A DNA stretch of 64,000 nucleotides from Leifsonia sp. Root4. Lineage in GTDB: Bacteria > Actinomycetota > Actinomycetes > Actinomycetales > Microbacteriaceae. How positions within the stretch are numbered: the stretch's first letter is position 1; each line of letters begins with the position of its first letter. The stretch is from positions 227,089 through 291,088 of the forward strand of contig NZ_LMDN01000003.1 in the NCBI RefSeq assembly GCF_001425085.1. The letters run 5' to 3'. Shown here piece by piece: positions 55,715 to 64,000 of the stretch. The translations under genes were made by a program, and so were the position numbers. The notes beneath the pieces are model-generated. The model was not told the origin of the DNA. It made no database searches and worked only from the letters and a program-made list of their open reading frames with translations.

Positions 55715-57373
55715 CTAGTCGGATCGTGTCGCGCGGTGGACGGTCACCCCAGCGAGGATCGTCTCCAGCACGGGGATGTCGGCGATCGCGCCGGCCGCGA
55801 CATCCGTCCCCGCTCCGGCCACCAGCGGCGAGCGGCCCAGCACAACCAGATCGGCAAACTTGCCCGGTGTGATCGAGCCGATCTCGTGCTCGGAGAACAG
55901 CTGCTCCGCGCTGTTGATCGACTGTGCGCGCAGCGCCTGCTCGACGCTGATGCGTTGCTCAGGAGCGAGCACGCGGCCGCGGTTGCTGCGCCGCGTCACC
56001 GCGATCTCGATGTTGCGCAGCGGCTCTGGCGGCGTCACCTGCCCGTCGTTGTGAAACGAGATGCGCATGCCGGATGCCGCGGCCGACCCCGCCGCCGCCC
56101 ACGGCGCCCCGTGCTCCGGCCCGAAGAGATCATCGACGAGCACATCGCCCCAGTAGTACAGGTGGTCGATGAAGATGCTCGCCGTGATGCCGAGCGCTGC
56201 TGCGCGTTCGAACTGGGCTGCGCTCATCGCGCCGACATGCTCCAGTCGCAGGCGGTGATCGGGCCGAGGATGCCGTTGCAGCAGCGCCTCCCACGCGTCG
56301 AGCACCGTGTCGACGGCGGCGTCGCCGTGCACGTGGCAGGCCAGCTGCCAGCCGGCGGCGAAATACGCCTCCGAGATCTCAGCGATCTGTTCCGGCGTGT
56401 AGTTGGCGTGGCCGCGGTGGCCCGGCTTCAGGCCGAGGGAGCGCGTGGCGGGCGTGTCGAGGTAGGGAAAGCTCGTGGCGATGTTGCCGACCCACGGTGA
56501 ACCGTCCGCCCACAACTTGATGCCGACCTGACGCACAAGCTCGTCACCGTCGCCCGGGCGTCCTGCGCTCTGCTTCGCGGCCGTCGACATCTCGTAGAGC
56601 CGCAGCCGCACCGTGAGAGCTCCGGCCACTCTGGCCGCCGCGATGCCCGCCGCAGTCCCGGGGTTGTAGCCGAGCTCGCCGGCCGTGGTGATGCCTGCCG
56701 CGTTCAACCTCGCCGACTCGGCGCGGATCGCATCGATGAACCCGTTCGGAGTCGGCTGCAACGCCGGCCCGAAGATCATCTCGGCCGCCCCGACCTCGCG
56801 CAGGCTGCCGTCGAGCTCTCCGCTTGCGTCACGCCCGAACGAGGCTCCGACCGGGTCAGGCGTGTCGCGGGTGACGCCGACCGCTCTGGCGGCAGCCGAG
56901 TTGAAGAACGCCGAGTGTCCAGAATTGTGCAGGATCGCGAGCGGGCGTTCGGGGGAGAGGCCGTTCAACCAGCCCATGGTCGGCTCCGGCAGTCCCGTCT
57001 GCAGCAACGGATCCCAGCCATTCGCGTAGACGCCATCGGCTCCCGCGGCTTCGATCGCCGCGTGCAGACGCTCCATGACGGCGTCGGCGCTCGGTGCGAC
57101 GACGGGGCGGATGTCGACGACATCGGGCCCGAGGAAGATCGCCTCGGAGAGCGGATGCCCGTGCGCCTCGACGAAGCCGGGAAGCAGTGCGGCGTCTCCC
57201 AGCTCGGTGACGGCCGTATCCGGGCCGATCAGGCGCGCGAGTTCGGTGCGGCCGCCGACCGCGAGGATGCGTTCGCCGTGCACGGCGACCCCTTCGGCCT
57301 CCGGCATTGAGTCATCCATGGTGAGGACGGTTCCGAAGAACACCCGGTCGGCGAAGTCACCCATGACAGTCAT
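55715..57373 (-). CDS. amidohydrolase family protein (YtcJ-like)
   Basis: Metal-dependent hydrolase of the amidohydrolase_3 group (552 aa). The N-terminal HxH metal pair is in PGFVEAHGHPLSEA, a later His in ACHVHGDAAVDTVLDAWE, and the metal Asp in RISFHNDGQVTPPEP. The substrate is not evident; many homologues act on N-acyl or exoenzyme-type amides. ATG 57373 is supported by TAGACT plus six bases. Confidence 0.88.
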   Translation of the reverse strand: MTVMGDFADRVFFGTVLTMDDSMPEAEGVAVHGERILAVGGRTELARLIGPDTAVTELGDAALLPGFVEAHGHPLSEAIFLGPDVVDIRPVVAPSADAVMERLHAAIEAAGADGVYANGWDPLLQTGLPEPTMGWLNGLSPERPLAILHNSGHSAFFNSAAARAVGVTRDTPDPVGASFGRDASGELDGSLREVGAAEMIFGPALQPTPNGFIDAIRAESARLNAAGITTAGELGYNPGTAAGIAAARVAGALTVRLRLYEMSTAAKQSAGRPGDGDELVRQVGIKLWADGSPWVGNIATSFPYLDTPATRSLGLKPGHRGHANYTPEQIAEISEAYFAAGWQLACHVHGDAAVDTVLDAWEALLQRHPRPDHRLRLEHVGAMSAAQFERAAALGITASIFIDHLYYWGDVLVDDLFGPEHGAPWAAAGSAAASGMRISFHNDGQVTPPEPLRNIEIAVTRRSNRGRVLAPEQRISVEQALRAQSINSAEQLFSEHEIGSITPGKFADLVVLGRSPLVAGAGTDVAAGAIADIPVLETILAGVTVHRATRSD

Positions 57374-57379
57374 GGTCGC

Positions 57380-57385
57380 AGTCTA
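57380..57385 (-). promoter_or_regulatory. -10 box of the amidohydrolase (leaderless)
   Basis: Minus-strand TAGACT, six bases, ATG at 57373. Confidence 0.55.
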
Positions 57386-57414
57386 TGAGCTTGCGCCCGG
57401 CGCCCGGACGACCT

Positions 57415-57429
57415 AGCTTGATACAAGCT
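57415..57429. promoter_or_regulatory. palindrome AGCTTG-ATA-CAAGCT, possible GntR operator
   Basis: Perfect 6-bp arms upstream of a membrane-protein/GntR operon. A weak TACATA follows at 57433. It is a candidate site for autoregulation by the GntR protein encoded in the operon. Confidence 0.5.
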
Positions 57430-57468
57430 TGGTACATAACCCGAGCGGTGAGAGCACGGGGGACCACA

Positions 57469-58362
57469 ATGCCGCAGAACGCCATCTGGATACCGCTCGT
57501 CCTGGGTGCCCTGGCGCTCGGATACACGCTGATCCACCGTTCGACGGCCCCGCGGCGTCGTCCGGTTGTGGATGCCCTGATCATGCGACTCGAGTTGCCC
57601 GTCGACGACCACGTCATCACCCTGATCGACCGTCGGGTGCGCGACAACATGATCGGCACGTGCGCGGCCGGGTTCATCGCACTCGTTCTGGTCGGAGGGC
57701 TCGCTGCGGTCAACGGTGGGTTCCCCGAGGGCCAGGCGTCGACGGTTCTGGGGCTCGTCTTCGTCGCGGCGGCCTCGCTCGGCAGCGCGGCGGCCGGGGT
57801 CGGCCAGTTCTCCACGCCATCGTCTCGCGGTGCGCGCATTGCCCGGGCGAACACCCCGCGCGAGGGCGATTACGTGCACCCACTGTGGCAGTGGGCATCC
57901 GTCGGCGTGAGTGCGCTGGCCGCGCTCTGCGGCTGCGCGATCCTGCTGGGCCTCGGGCCCGAGATCGGCGGTGTCGTCGCCGGCGTACCGGTCGCCGCTG
58001 TCGTGGGCGCGACGTCTGTGGCCGTCGTCGCGCAGCTCGCCGCAGCCCTGCTCGGGCGATGGCTCGTGGACGTGCCGCAGCCGGCCCAGAACGAGCTGGA
58101 ACTGCGCTGGGACGACGCCATGCGCGGCATGGCACTGCGCTCACTCTGGATCGCGGCGTTCACGCTCGGCTGGGCGGCCTGCCTCCTCGCCGGGCTCTGG
58201 CTGCTCGCCCCCGCACCCACCATCACGGCATGGCTCGGGTTCGTTGCCGTCGTCCCGATACTTCTGCTGTCCGTTCCGGCAAGCAGGCGATCCACCTGGC
58301 GGCTGTGGCCGGACGCCGCCGACACCGAGCCGGCGGCCGCGCCGGCCGTAGCAACGCCGTGA
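57469..58362 (+). CDS. multi-pass membrane protein of unknown function
   Basis: 297 aa. A first hydrophobic segment (AIWIPLVLGALALGYTLI), a cytosolic stretch, then about six more segments; an RRVRDNMIG loop and a WDDAMRGMALRSLW segment separate them. No family recognised. ATG 57469 has GCACGGGGGA 6-15 bases upstream. The stop overlaps the GntR start (TGATG), so the two are co-translated. Confidence 0.78.
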   Translation: MPQNAIWIPLVLGALALGYTLIHRSTAPRRRPVVDALIMRLELPVDDHVITLIDRRVRDNMIGTCAAGFIALVLVGGLAAVNGGFPEGQASTVLGLVFVAAASLGSAAAGVGQFSTPSSRGARIARANTPREGDYVHPLWQWASVGVSALAALCGCAILLGLGPEIGGVVAGVPVAAVVGATSVAVVAQLAAALLGRWLVDVPQPAQNELELRWDDAMRGMALRSLWIAAFTLGWAACLLAGLWLLAPAPTITAWLGFVAVVPILLLSVPASRRSTWRLWPDAADTEPAAAPAVATP

Positions 58363-58757
58363 TGCTCCGCATCGACTCGGAATCGGCGGCGCCGCCATTC
58401 GAGCAGCTCCGGGCACAATTCGCCGCGGCGATCGCGTCCGGGGAGCTCGCCCCCGGCACTCGTCTGCCGACGGTTCGTCGCCTCGCCGGCGATCTGGGCC
58501 TCGCGCCCAACACGGTGGCTCGCAGCTTCCGGCAGCTCGAGGTCGACGGGCTGATCGAGACACGCGGGCGCCTCGGGAGCTTTGTGGCGGCCACCGGAGA
58601 TGCCCGCGAACGCGGCGCCCACGAAGCGGCGCTCCTGTATCTGCAGCGCCTGCGTGATCTCGGCGTCGACGAGGGCGATGCGGAGCCAATACTGCGCGCG
58701 GTGCTCGCCCGAACGGCACGCTCGCAATCGGCGCTCGAGGAGCCCTCGCACGCCTAA
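58362..58757 (+). CDS. GntR family regulator, YtrA subfamily
   Basis: Short GntR protein (131 aa): winged-helix domain (PPFEQLRAQFAAAIASGELAPG, then LPTVRRLAGDLGLAPNTVARSFRQL) and a short C-terminal helical tail of about 50 residues, as in YtrA-type repressors that control adjacent membrane or ABC genes. The last bases overlap the dnaG -10 box. Confidence 0.88.
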   Translation: MLRIDSESAAPPFEQLRAQFAAAIASGELAPGTRLPTVRRLAGDLGLAPNTVARSFRQLEVDGLIETRGRLGSFVAATGDARERGAHEAALLYLQRLRDLGVDEGDAEPILRAVLARTARSQSALEEPSHA

Positions 58758-58760
58758 GAT
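58755..58760 (+). promoter_or_regulatory. -10 box of dnaG (leaderless)
   Basis: TAAGAT, six bases, ATG at 58767. The TAA of this hexamer is the stop codon of the upstream GntR gene. Confidence 0.55.
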
Positions 58761-58766
58761 TGAACA

Positions 58767-60647
58767 ATGGCCGGACGAATTCGACAAGCAGACGTTGAAG
58801 AGGTCAAGTCACGCACGAACATCGCCGACATCGTCGGTGAGTACGTCACGCTGAAGTCGGCCGGCGTCGGCTCGATGAAGGGCCTCTGCCCCTTCCACGA
58901 CGAGCGCAGCCCCAGCTTCCACGTGCGCCCGCAGGTCGGTTTCTACCACTGCTTCGGCTGCGGCGAATCGGGCGATGTCTACTCCTTCGTGCAGAAGATG
59001 GACCACGTCACCTTCGCGGAGGCCGTCGAACGCCTCGCCGCCCGTGTCGCCCTTGAACTGCACTACGAAGACGGGGGAGCGGCGACCGATCACGGCAACC
59101 GCGCCCGTCTGCTGGCCGCCAACCAGGCGGCATCCGATTTCTTCACCGAACAACTCGGCACCCCCGGCGCCGACCCGGGCAGGCGCTTCCTCGGTGAACG
59201 CGGTTTCGACGCCCTCGCGGCCGAGAAGTTCGGCGTCGGCTTCGCGCCCAAGAGCTGGGACGAACTGACGAACCACCTGCGCGGCCGCGGCTTCAGCACC
59301 GAGGAGATCAGCACGGCCGGCCTCGTCTCCTCCGGCGACCGCGGCGTCTACGACCGCTTCCGCGGCCGCCTGGTCTGGCCGATCCGCGACATCACCGGGC
59401 AGACCGTCGGCTTCGGCGCGCGCAAGCTGCTCGATGACGACAAGGGCCCCAAGTACCTCAACACCCCCGAGACGCCGATCTACCACAAGAGCCAGGTGCT
59501 CTACGGGCTCGACCTCGCCAAGCGCGACATCTCCCGCAGCCGCCAGGTCGTCGTCGTCGAGGGCTACACCGATGTGATGGCCTGCCACATGGCCGGCGTC
59601 ACCACCGCCGTCGCCACCTGTGGCACGGCATTCGGCGTCGACCACATCAAGGTGCTGCGCCGTGTGCTCGGCGATGCCGCCGGCGTCGGCGAGGTCATCT
59701 TCACTTTCGACCCGGATGCCGCGGGCCAGAAGGCCGCGATGCGCGCCTTCAGCGAGGAGCAGCGCTTCTCCGCGCAGACCTATGTTGCCGTCGCACCCGA
59801 CGGACTCGACCCCTGCGACCTGCGCCTCCAGCGCGGCGACGCGGCCGTGCGCACTCTCGTCGACGGCAAGAAGCCGATGTTCGAGTTCATGATCAAGCAG
59901 CTGCTCTCCCAGTTCAACCTCGACACCGTAGAGGGTCGCGTCGGGGCCCTGCGCGCCGGGGCGCCGATCGTCGCCGACATCCGCGACCCCTCGATCCGCC
60001 CCGGCTACACCCGCGAGCTGGCCCGCCTGCTCGGCATGGAGCTGCACGAGGTCACGCGCGCCGTCTCGGCCGCGGGCGGCCGTGCCCAGCGTGAGAACGC
60101 CGCACCGACACGCAGCTCCGAGGCCGCCCCCGCCGCGGAAGCGGTGGATGCCCGGCCCTACTCGATCACCGACCTGCCCGGCGACCCGGCCACCCGCCTC
60201 GAGCGAGACGCGCTCATGGCCATGCTCCAGCACCCAGGGCTCGCCGGCCACGCCCTGCTCGGCAGGGCCACCCAGAGCGGCATGACGAACCCGTCGCTCG
60301 GGATCGTCTGCGACGCCATGGCCGCCGCCCTGGTGCGCTTCGATGCCACCCAGGACCTGGACACGTCGGCCTGGGCCGGCGCCGTGCTGAGCGAGCTTCC
60401 GGAGTCGGTCGTTCCGCTGGCGCAGCAGCTGCTCGTCGCCCCGATCCCCGAGCGCAGCGAGCGAGAACTCACGGTGTACGTGCGCGGCATTGTGACGGCG
60501 CTCATCGACCGCGACCTGCTTCGACACAAGGCCGAGCTGCTCGGCCGACTGCAGCGCCACGATCCGGCCGACCGCGAGACCTCGGTCACGCTGCAGCGTG
60601 CGCTGATGGCGATCGACGCCGAGCGCAATGCCCTGCGCGCCGAATAA
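58767..60647 (+). CDS. dnaG: DNA primase
   Basis: Synthesises RNA primers for replication (626 aa). Zinc-binding CHC2 finger at residues 41-65 (Cys41, His44, Cys62, Cys65), primase core with the TOPRIM acidic motifs VVVVEGYTDVMA and FTFDPDAAGQKA, and a C-terminal domain for DnaB helicase binding (about 450-626). ATG at 58767. Confidence 0.96.
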   Translation: MAGRIRQADVEEVKSRTNIADIVGEYVTLKSAGVGSMKGLCPFHDERSPSFHVRPQVGFYHCFGCGESGDVYSFVQKMDHVTFAEAVERLAARVALELHYEDGGAATDHGNRARLLAANQAASDFFTEQLGTPGADPGRRFLGERGFDALAAEKFGVGFAPKSWDELTNHLRGRGFSTEEISTAGLVSSGDRGVYDRFRGRLVWPIRDITGQTVGFGARKLLDDDKGPKYLNTPETPIYHKSQVLYGLDLAKRDISRSRQVVVVEGYTDVMACHMAGVTTAVATCGTAFGVDHIKVLRRVLGDAAGVGEVIFTFDPDAAGQKAAMRAFSEEQRFSAQTYVAVAPDGLDPCDLRLQRGDAAVRTLVDGKKPMFEFMIKQLLSQFNLDTVEGRVGALRAGAPIVADIRDPSIRPGYTRELARLLGMELHEVTRAVSAAGGRAQRENAAPTRSSEAAPAAEAVDARPYSITDLPGDPATRLERDALMAMLQHPGLAGHALLGRATQSGMTNPSLGIVCDAMAAALVRFDATQDLDTSAWAGAVLSELPESVVPLAQQLLVAPIPERSERELTVYVRGIVTALIDRDLLRHKAELLGRLQRHDPADRETSVTLQRALMAIDAERNALRAE

Positions 60648-60849
60648 CTGCTTCTGGGCCACATTCACGAGAGATTCGTGCGTCCAAACGCATATGCCTG
60701 CGCGCGCATGTTTCGGCTCGGTAAAGAATTCCCGCACACCCGCCGCCCGGCCCTCTTCCTGTGCTAAATCTTGTGCAGCACACTGCATCGTCGCAGCGTC
60801 ATCCGCTGTGCTGTGCAGATCATTCCGCACCAGGAAAGAGGAGAGGGTT
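60648..60849. other. 202-bp intergenic region before the peptide ABC operon
   Basis: Contains small dyads (CACGA-N6-TCGTG at about 60668) and TAAATC at about 60765 as a weak promoter candidate, with AGGAAAGAGGAGAGGG just before the next ATG. No gene seen. Confidence 0.4.
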
Positions 60850-62496
60850 ATGACATCCGCATCCACGAAGGGCAAACGCGTCCTCGCTGCAGCAGCATTG
60901 AGCTCAGCGACCGCACTCATTCTCGTCGGCTGTTCTGCCGGCGGCGGGGGCGGTGGCAGCACGGATGACGCCGGCTCCGGCGGCACCATCACGATCGGCA
61001 CCACGGAGCAGATCACGGCGCTCGACCCGGCCGGTTCGTACGACAACGGCTCGTTCGCCGTGATGAACCAGGTCTATCCCTTCCTGCTGAACTCCCCGTA
61101 CGGCAGCCCCGACGTCAAGCCGGATATCGCAGAGTCGGCCGAGTTCACCGCTCCGACCGAGTACACGGTCAAGCTGAAGCCGGGCCTCAAGTTCGCCAAC
61201 GGCAACGACCTGACCGCATCGGACGTGAAGTTCACCTTCGACCGCCAGCTGGCGATCGCCGATGAGAACGGCCCGTCGTCGCTGCTCTACAACCTCGACA
61301 CGACCGACGCCGTCGACGACACCACCGTCGTGTTCAACCTCAAGGCCGCGAACGACCAGATCTTCCCGCAGATCCTCTCCAGCCCGGTCGGACCGATCGT
61401 GGATGAAGACGTCTTCGCCGCCGATGCGCTCACCAGCGACGACGAGATCGTCGACGGCAACGCATTCGCCGGGCAGTACACGATCGCAAGCTACGACTTC
61501 AACAACCTGATCCAGTACAAGGCGAACAAGGACTACCAGGGCCTCCTCGGGGCTCCGAAGACCGACACCGTCAACGTCAAGTACTACGTCGAAGCGGCCA
61601 ACCTCAAGCTCGATGTGCAGGAGGGCAACATCGACGTGGCACACCGCACGCTCTCGGCCACCGACATCGAAGACCTGCGCGGCAACGACAACGTTCAGGT
61701 CGTCGACGGTCCCGGCGGCGAGATCCGTTACATCGTGTTCAACTTCAACACGCAGCCGTACGGTGCGACGACGGCAGAGGCCGACCCGGCCAAGGCCCTC
61801 GCCGTGCGCCAGGCCGTCGCCGACCTCATCGACCGCGACGCGATCTCTGAGCAGGTCTACAAGGGAACGTTCACCCCGCTGTACTCTTACGTTCCGGCCG
61901 GTCTGAGCGGCGCGACGGAGTCCCTGCTCGAGATGTACGGCGACGGCAGCGGCGGACCGGATGTCGACAAGGCGAAGGCGACGCTCGAAGCCGCCGGCGT
62001 CTCGGTGCCGGTGCAGCTGAACCTGCAGTACGTCAGCGAGCGTTACGGGCCGTCATCCGGTGACGAGTACGCGCTGATCAAGGACCAGCTCGACTCGACC
62101 GGTCTGTTCGAGGTCAGCCTGCAGAGCACGGAATGGGTGCAGTACTCCAAGGACCGTGTCGCAGACAAGTTCCCCGCGTACCAGCTCGGCTGGTTCCCGG
62201 ATTACTCTGACGCCGACAACTACCTGACGCCGTTCTTCCTCACGGAGAACTTCCTCGCCAACCACTACGACAACCCCGTTGTCAACGACAAGATCCTCGA
62301 GCAGGCCGTCACGCCGGACATCGAGGCTCGTACGACGCTGATCGAGGAGATCCAGGACCTCGTCGCGGCCGATCTGTCCACCGTTCCCTACCTCCAGGGT
62401 GCGCAGGTCGCCGTCGTCGGTACCGACATCAGCGGCGCGGAGGAGACGCTCGACGCCTCCTTCAAGTTCCGCTACGCGGCGCTGTCAAAGGAGTAA
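60850..62496 (+). CDS. peptide/nickel-type ABC transporter substrate-binding lipoprotein
   Basis: Family 5 solute-binding protein (548 aa). Signal peptide with lipobox LVGC, followed by a Gly-rich linker. TIGTTEQITALDPAGSYDNG and FADYLKPGLKFANGNDLTASDV-type blocks (KLKPGLKFANGNDLTASDVKF) are typical of DppA/OppA proteins. It heads an operon with DppB- and DppC-type permeases; the substrate is probably an oligopeptide, not provable here. Confidence 0.92.
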   Translation: MTSASTKGKRVLAAAALSSATALILVGCSAGGGGGGSTDDAGSGGTITIGTTEQITALDPAGSYDNGSFAVMNQVYPFLLNSPYGSPDVKPDIAESAEFTAPTEYTVKLKPGLKFANGNDLTASDVKFTFDRQLAIADENGPSSLLYNLDTTDAVDDTTVVFNLKAANDQIFPQILSSPVGPIVDEDVFAADALTSDDEIVDGNAFAGQYTIASYDFNNLIQYKANKDYQGLLGAPKTDTVNVKYYVEAANLKLDVQEGNIDVAHRTLSATDIEDLRGNDNVQVVDGPGGEIRYIVFNFNTQPYGATTAEADPAKALAVRQAVADLIDRDAISEQVYKGTFTPLYSYVPAGLSGATESLLEMYGDGSGGPDVDKAKATLEAAGVSVPVQLNLQYVSERYGPSSGDEYALIKDQLDSTGLFEVSLQSTEWVQYSKDRVADKFPAYQLGWFPDYSDADNYLTPFFLTENFLANHYDNPVVNDKILEQAVTPDIEARTTLIEEIQDLVAADLSTVPYLQGAQVAVVGTDISGAEETLDASFKFRYAALSKE

Positions 62497-62536
62497 TCGA
62501 ACGATCGAGGTCTAGGGTTTTCCTAGATTGATTCCC

Positions 62537-62566
62537 GGGGGTGGCCGGCGCAAGCCGGCCACCCCC
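62537..62566 (+). terminator. hairpin between binding-protein and permease genes
   Basis: Thirteen-base perfect arms GGGGGTGGCCGGC and GCCGGCCACCCCC with the loop GCAA. In such operons this often acts as a partial terminator or 3' stabiliser, giving more binding protein than permease mRNA. Confidence 0.75.
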
Positions 62567-62608
62567 AGCCTTGTCTCAGACGAGGCTCGTCACAAGCGTG
62601 AGGCAGGA

Positions 62609-63697
62609 ATGACCACACTGGCAACGACGCCGGCTCCGGATCCCGGGGCGACAGCGCGCACATTCACCTTTCCCGGTGGCGCGCTCGGGCGTTATCTCTT
62701 CATCCGTTTTCTCCTGATCATCCCGACGATCTTCATCCTGGTGACCTTGGTGTTCATCATCATGCGCGTCACCGGCGATCCGATCACCGCCTCCCAGGGC
62801 GGGCGGCTGAGCCCCGATCAACTGGCCGCGCTCATCCACGAGGCCGGCTACGACCGGCCGATCATCGTGCAGTACCTGGAGTACCTCGGTCAGATCTTCA
62901 CGGGCGACCTCGGCACGACGATCAGCACGAACCGACCGGTCGTCGAAGTCCTCACGACCTACGGCCCCGCCTCGCTCGAGTTGGCCTTCTACGGCATGCT
63001 CGTCGCCTTCGCCGTCGGCATCCCGCTCGGCCTGCTGGCCGCGTACCACCGCGACAAGGCACCGGATGCCACGTTCCGCGTCTTCGCCGTGCTCGCCTAT
63101 GCGACCCCGGTCTTCTTCGCCGGCATCATGCTGAAGCTCGTCTTCTCTGTCTGGCTGGGGTGGCTTCCCGTCTCCGGCCGGGCGTCGACCGGCGCGGAGC
63201 TGCAGATGCAGCTGCTGCCCAACCCGACCGGCCTGTACACGATCGACGCGATCATGACCGGCGACCCGGCCGTGCTCTCGGACGTGCTCCAGCACGCCGT
63301 GCTCCCTGCACTCGTCCTCGGTCTGGCCACGGCCAGCATCTTCCTGCGCCTGGTGCGCACCAACGTGATCGGCACCTTCTCGACGGAGTACGTGGATGCC
63401 GCGCGCTCCCGCGGCGTGAGCGAGTACCGCCTCGTGCGCACACACGCCTACCGCCCCGCCCTCATCCCGATCATCACCGTCATCGGGCTCCAGGTCGCGA
63501 TCGTGCTCGGCGGCGCCGTGCTGACCGAGACGACGTTCGAGTGGAAGGGGCTCGGCTTCATCCTCACCGAGTTCCTGCGTGCACGAGACTTCGTCGCCGT
63601 GCAGGGCATCGTCGTACTCCTCGCCATCATCGTGGCGCTGACGAACTTCATCGTCGACGTCATAGCCGCCGTCATCGACCCGAGGGTGAGGTACTGA
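62609..63697 (+). CDS. ABC transporter permease, DppB/OppB type
   Basis: Permease of 362 aa with six hydrophobic segments. The N-terminal RYLFIRFLLIIPTIFILVTLVF and the EAA-like loop VDAARSRGVSEYRLVRTHAYR are characteristic. ATG 62609 (MTTLATTPAPDPGAT) has GAGGCAGGA 2-10 bases upstream. The next permease begins two bases after the stop. Confidence 0.9.
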   Translation: MTTLATTPAPDPGATARTFTFPGGALGRYLFIRFLLIIPTIFILVTLVFIIMRVTGDPITASQGGRLSPDQLAALIHEAGYDRPIIVQYLEYLGQIFTGDLGTTISTNRPVVEVLTTYGPASLELAFYGMLVAFAVGIPLGLLAAYHRDKAPDATFRVFAVLAYATPVFFAGIMLKLVFSVWLGWLPVSGRASTGAELQMQLLPNPTGLYTIDAIMTGDPAVLSDVLQHAVLPALVLGLATASIFLRLVRTNVIGTFSTEYVDAARSRGVSEYRLVRTHAYRPALIPIITVIGLQVAIVLGGAVLTETTFEWKGLGFILTEFLRARDFVAVQGIVVLLAIIVALTNFIVDVIAAVIDPRVRY

Positions 63698-63698
63698 G

Positions 63699-64000
63699 AT
63701 GAGCACCCAGACGACTCCGGTGGCGGCGCCCACCGCGCGGCCGAAGCGCAGCCTGTGGGGCCGGCTCCCGGTCGTGCACCAGCTCCGGCAGAGCGTCGGC
63801 CTCCAGCGCGGCATGCTCGTGACGGGCCTCGTGATCTGCGGCGTGTTCATCGTGTTCGCGATCTTCGCCCCGTTCATCGCCCCCTACGGCTTCGCCCAGT
63901 TGAGCGAGGACGGTGTGCGCTTCGGCGCGCAGCAGCCGCCGTCATCCGCCCACCCGTGGGGCACGACGGTCGGCGGCTACGACGTGCTCTCCCGTGTGAT
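63699..64000 (+). CDS. ABC transporter permease, DppC/OppC type (partial, cut by window end)
   Basis: First 100 residues only: MSTQTTPVAAPTARPKRSL, a transmembrane segment (about 42-62), then SSAHPWGTTVGGYDVLSRV, the DppC block that follows the first helix (HP.GTD..G.D). The frame runs open to the window end. It completes a DppABC-type importer. Confidence 0.85.
   Translation, partial: MSTQTTPVAAPTARPKRSLWGRLPVVHQLRQSVGLQRGMLVTGLVICGVFIVFAIFAPFIAPYGFAQLSEDGVRFGAQQPPSSAHPWGTTVGGYDVLSRV

Overview
This 64 kb window is high-GC chromosomal DNA of an actinobacterium, most likely a member of the Microbacteriaceae (order Micrococcales). The signs are GC-rich third codon positions, frequent GTG starts, many GGATGCC/GGCATCC strings, a set of apparently leaderless promoters, and typical actinobacterial gene neighbourhoods (hrcA-dnaJ-rsmE-HIT-phoH-ybeY-corC-era, recO-uppS, comEA-comEC-holA-rpsT, dusB-dgt, and leuA behind a Leu-rich leader peptide). 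Assignment below family level is not possible by eye. No rRNA, tRNA, CRISPR array, prophage or transposase gene was seen; this is ordinary core chromosome with intergenic repeat elements.

Layout. 0.1-3.2 kb: osmoprotectant-type ABC importer (ATPase, two permeases, lipoprotein). 3.3-4.0 kb: DedA protein. 4.0-5.4 kb: M56 membrane protease and BlaI-type repressor, divergent from cydABDC (5.5-11.4 kb, cytochrome bd oxidase and its CydDC exporter). Two near-identical dyads lie between them. 11.4-19 kb: pabB, convergent with trkH-trkA; LtrA; leuS. 19-24 kb: comEA-comEC-holA and rpsT. 24-26.8 kb: alpha/beta hydrolase and a NarL-type two-component system. 26.9-31.8 kb: lepA, two DUF1990 genes separated by a repeat array, hemW. 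31.8-40 kb: two DUF4870 genes, then CIRCE-hrcA-dnaJ-rsmE-HIT-phoH-ybeY-corC-era. 40-44.1 kb: a second two-component system with a MacB-like ABC transporter. 44.2-46.1 kb: leuL leader and leuA. 46.2-52.5 kb: repeat cluster, TRIC-type channel, NAD(P)-binding protein, recO-uppS, HEAT protein, DsbA-family protein with a 40-aa Cys-rich partner, another repeat, VOC protein. 52.5-60.6 kb: YbaK operon, dusB-dgt, amidohydrolase, membrane protein with a YtrA-like regulator, dnaG. 60.8-64 kb: peptide-type ABC importer, cut by the window end.

The main unexplained observations are: (1) a family of long imperfect inverted repeats (about 130-250 bp) that occupies all four gaps longer than 300 bp, each time immediately downstream of a gene, including a tandem array between the two DUF1990 paralogues and a 306-bp tandem duplication after leuA; (2) paired BlaI-like operators placed to control both blaI-M56 and cydABDC; (3) a 14-codon, apparently leaderless leucine leader peptide ahead of leuA; (4) a 40-aa CCGGGSC-containing protein translationally coupled to a DsbA/FrnE-like oxidoreductase; (5) a TANNNT-N6-start-codon promoter arrangement that recurs at least fourteen times and helps fix several start codons.
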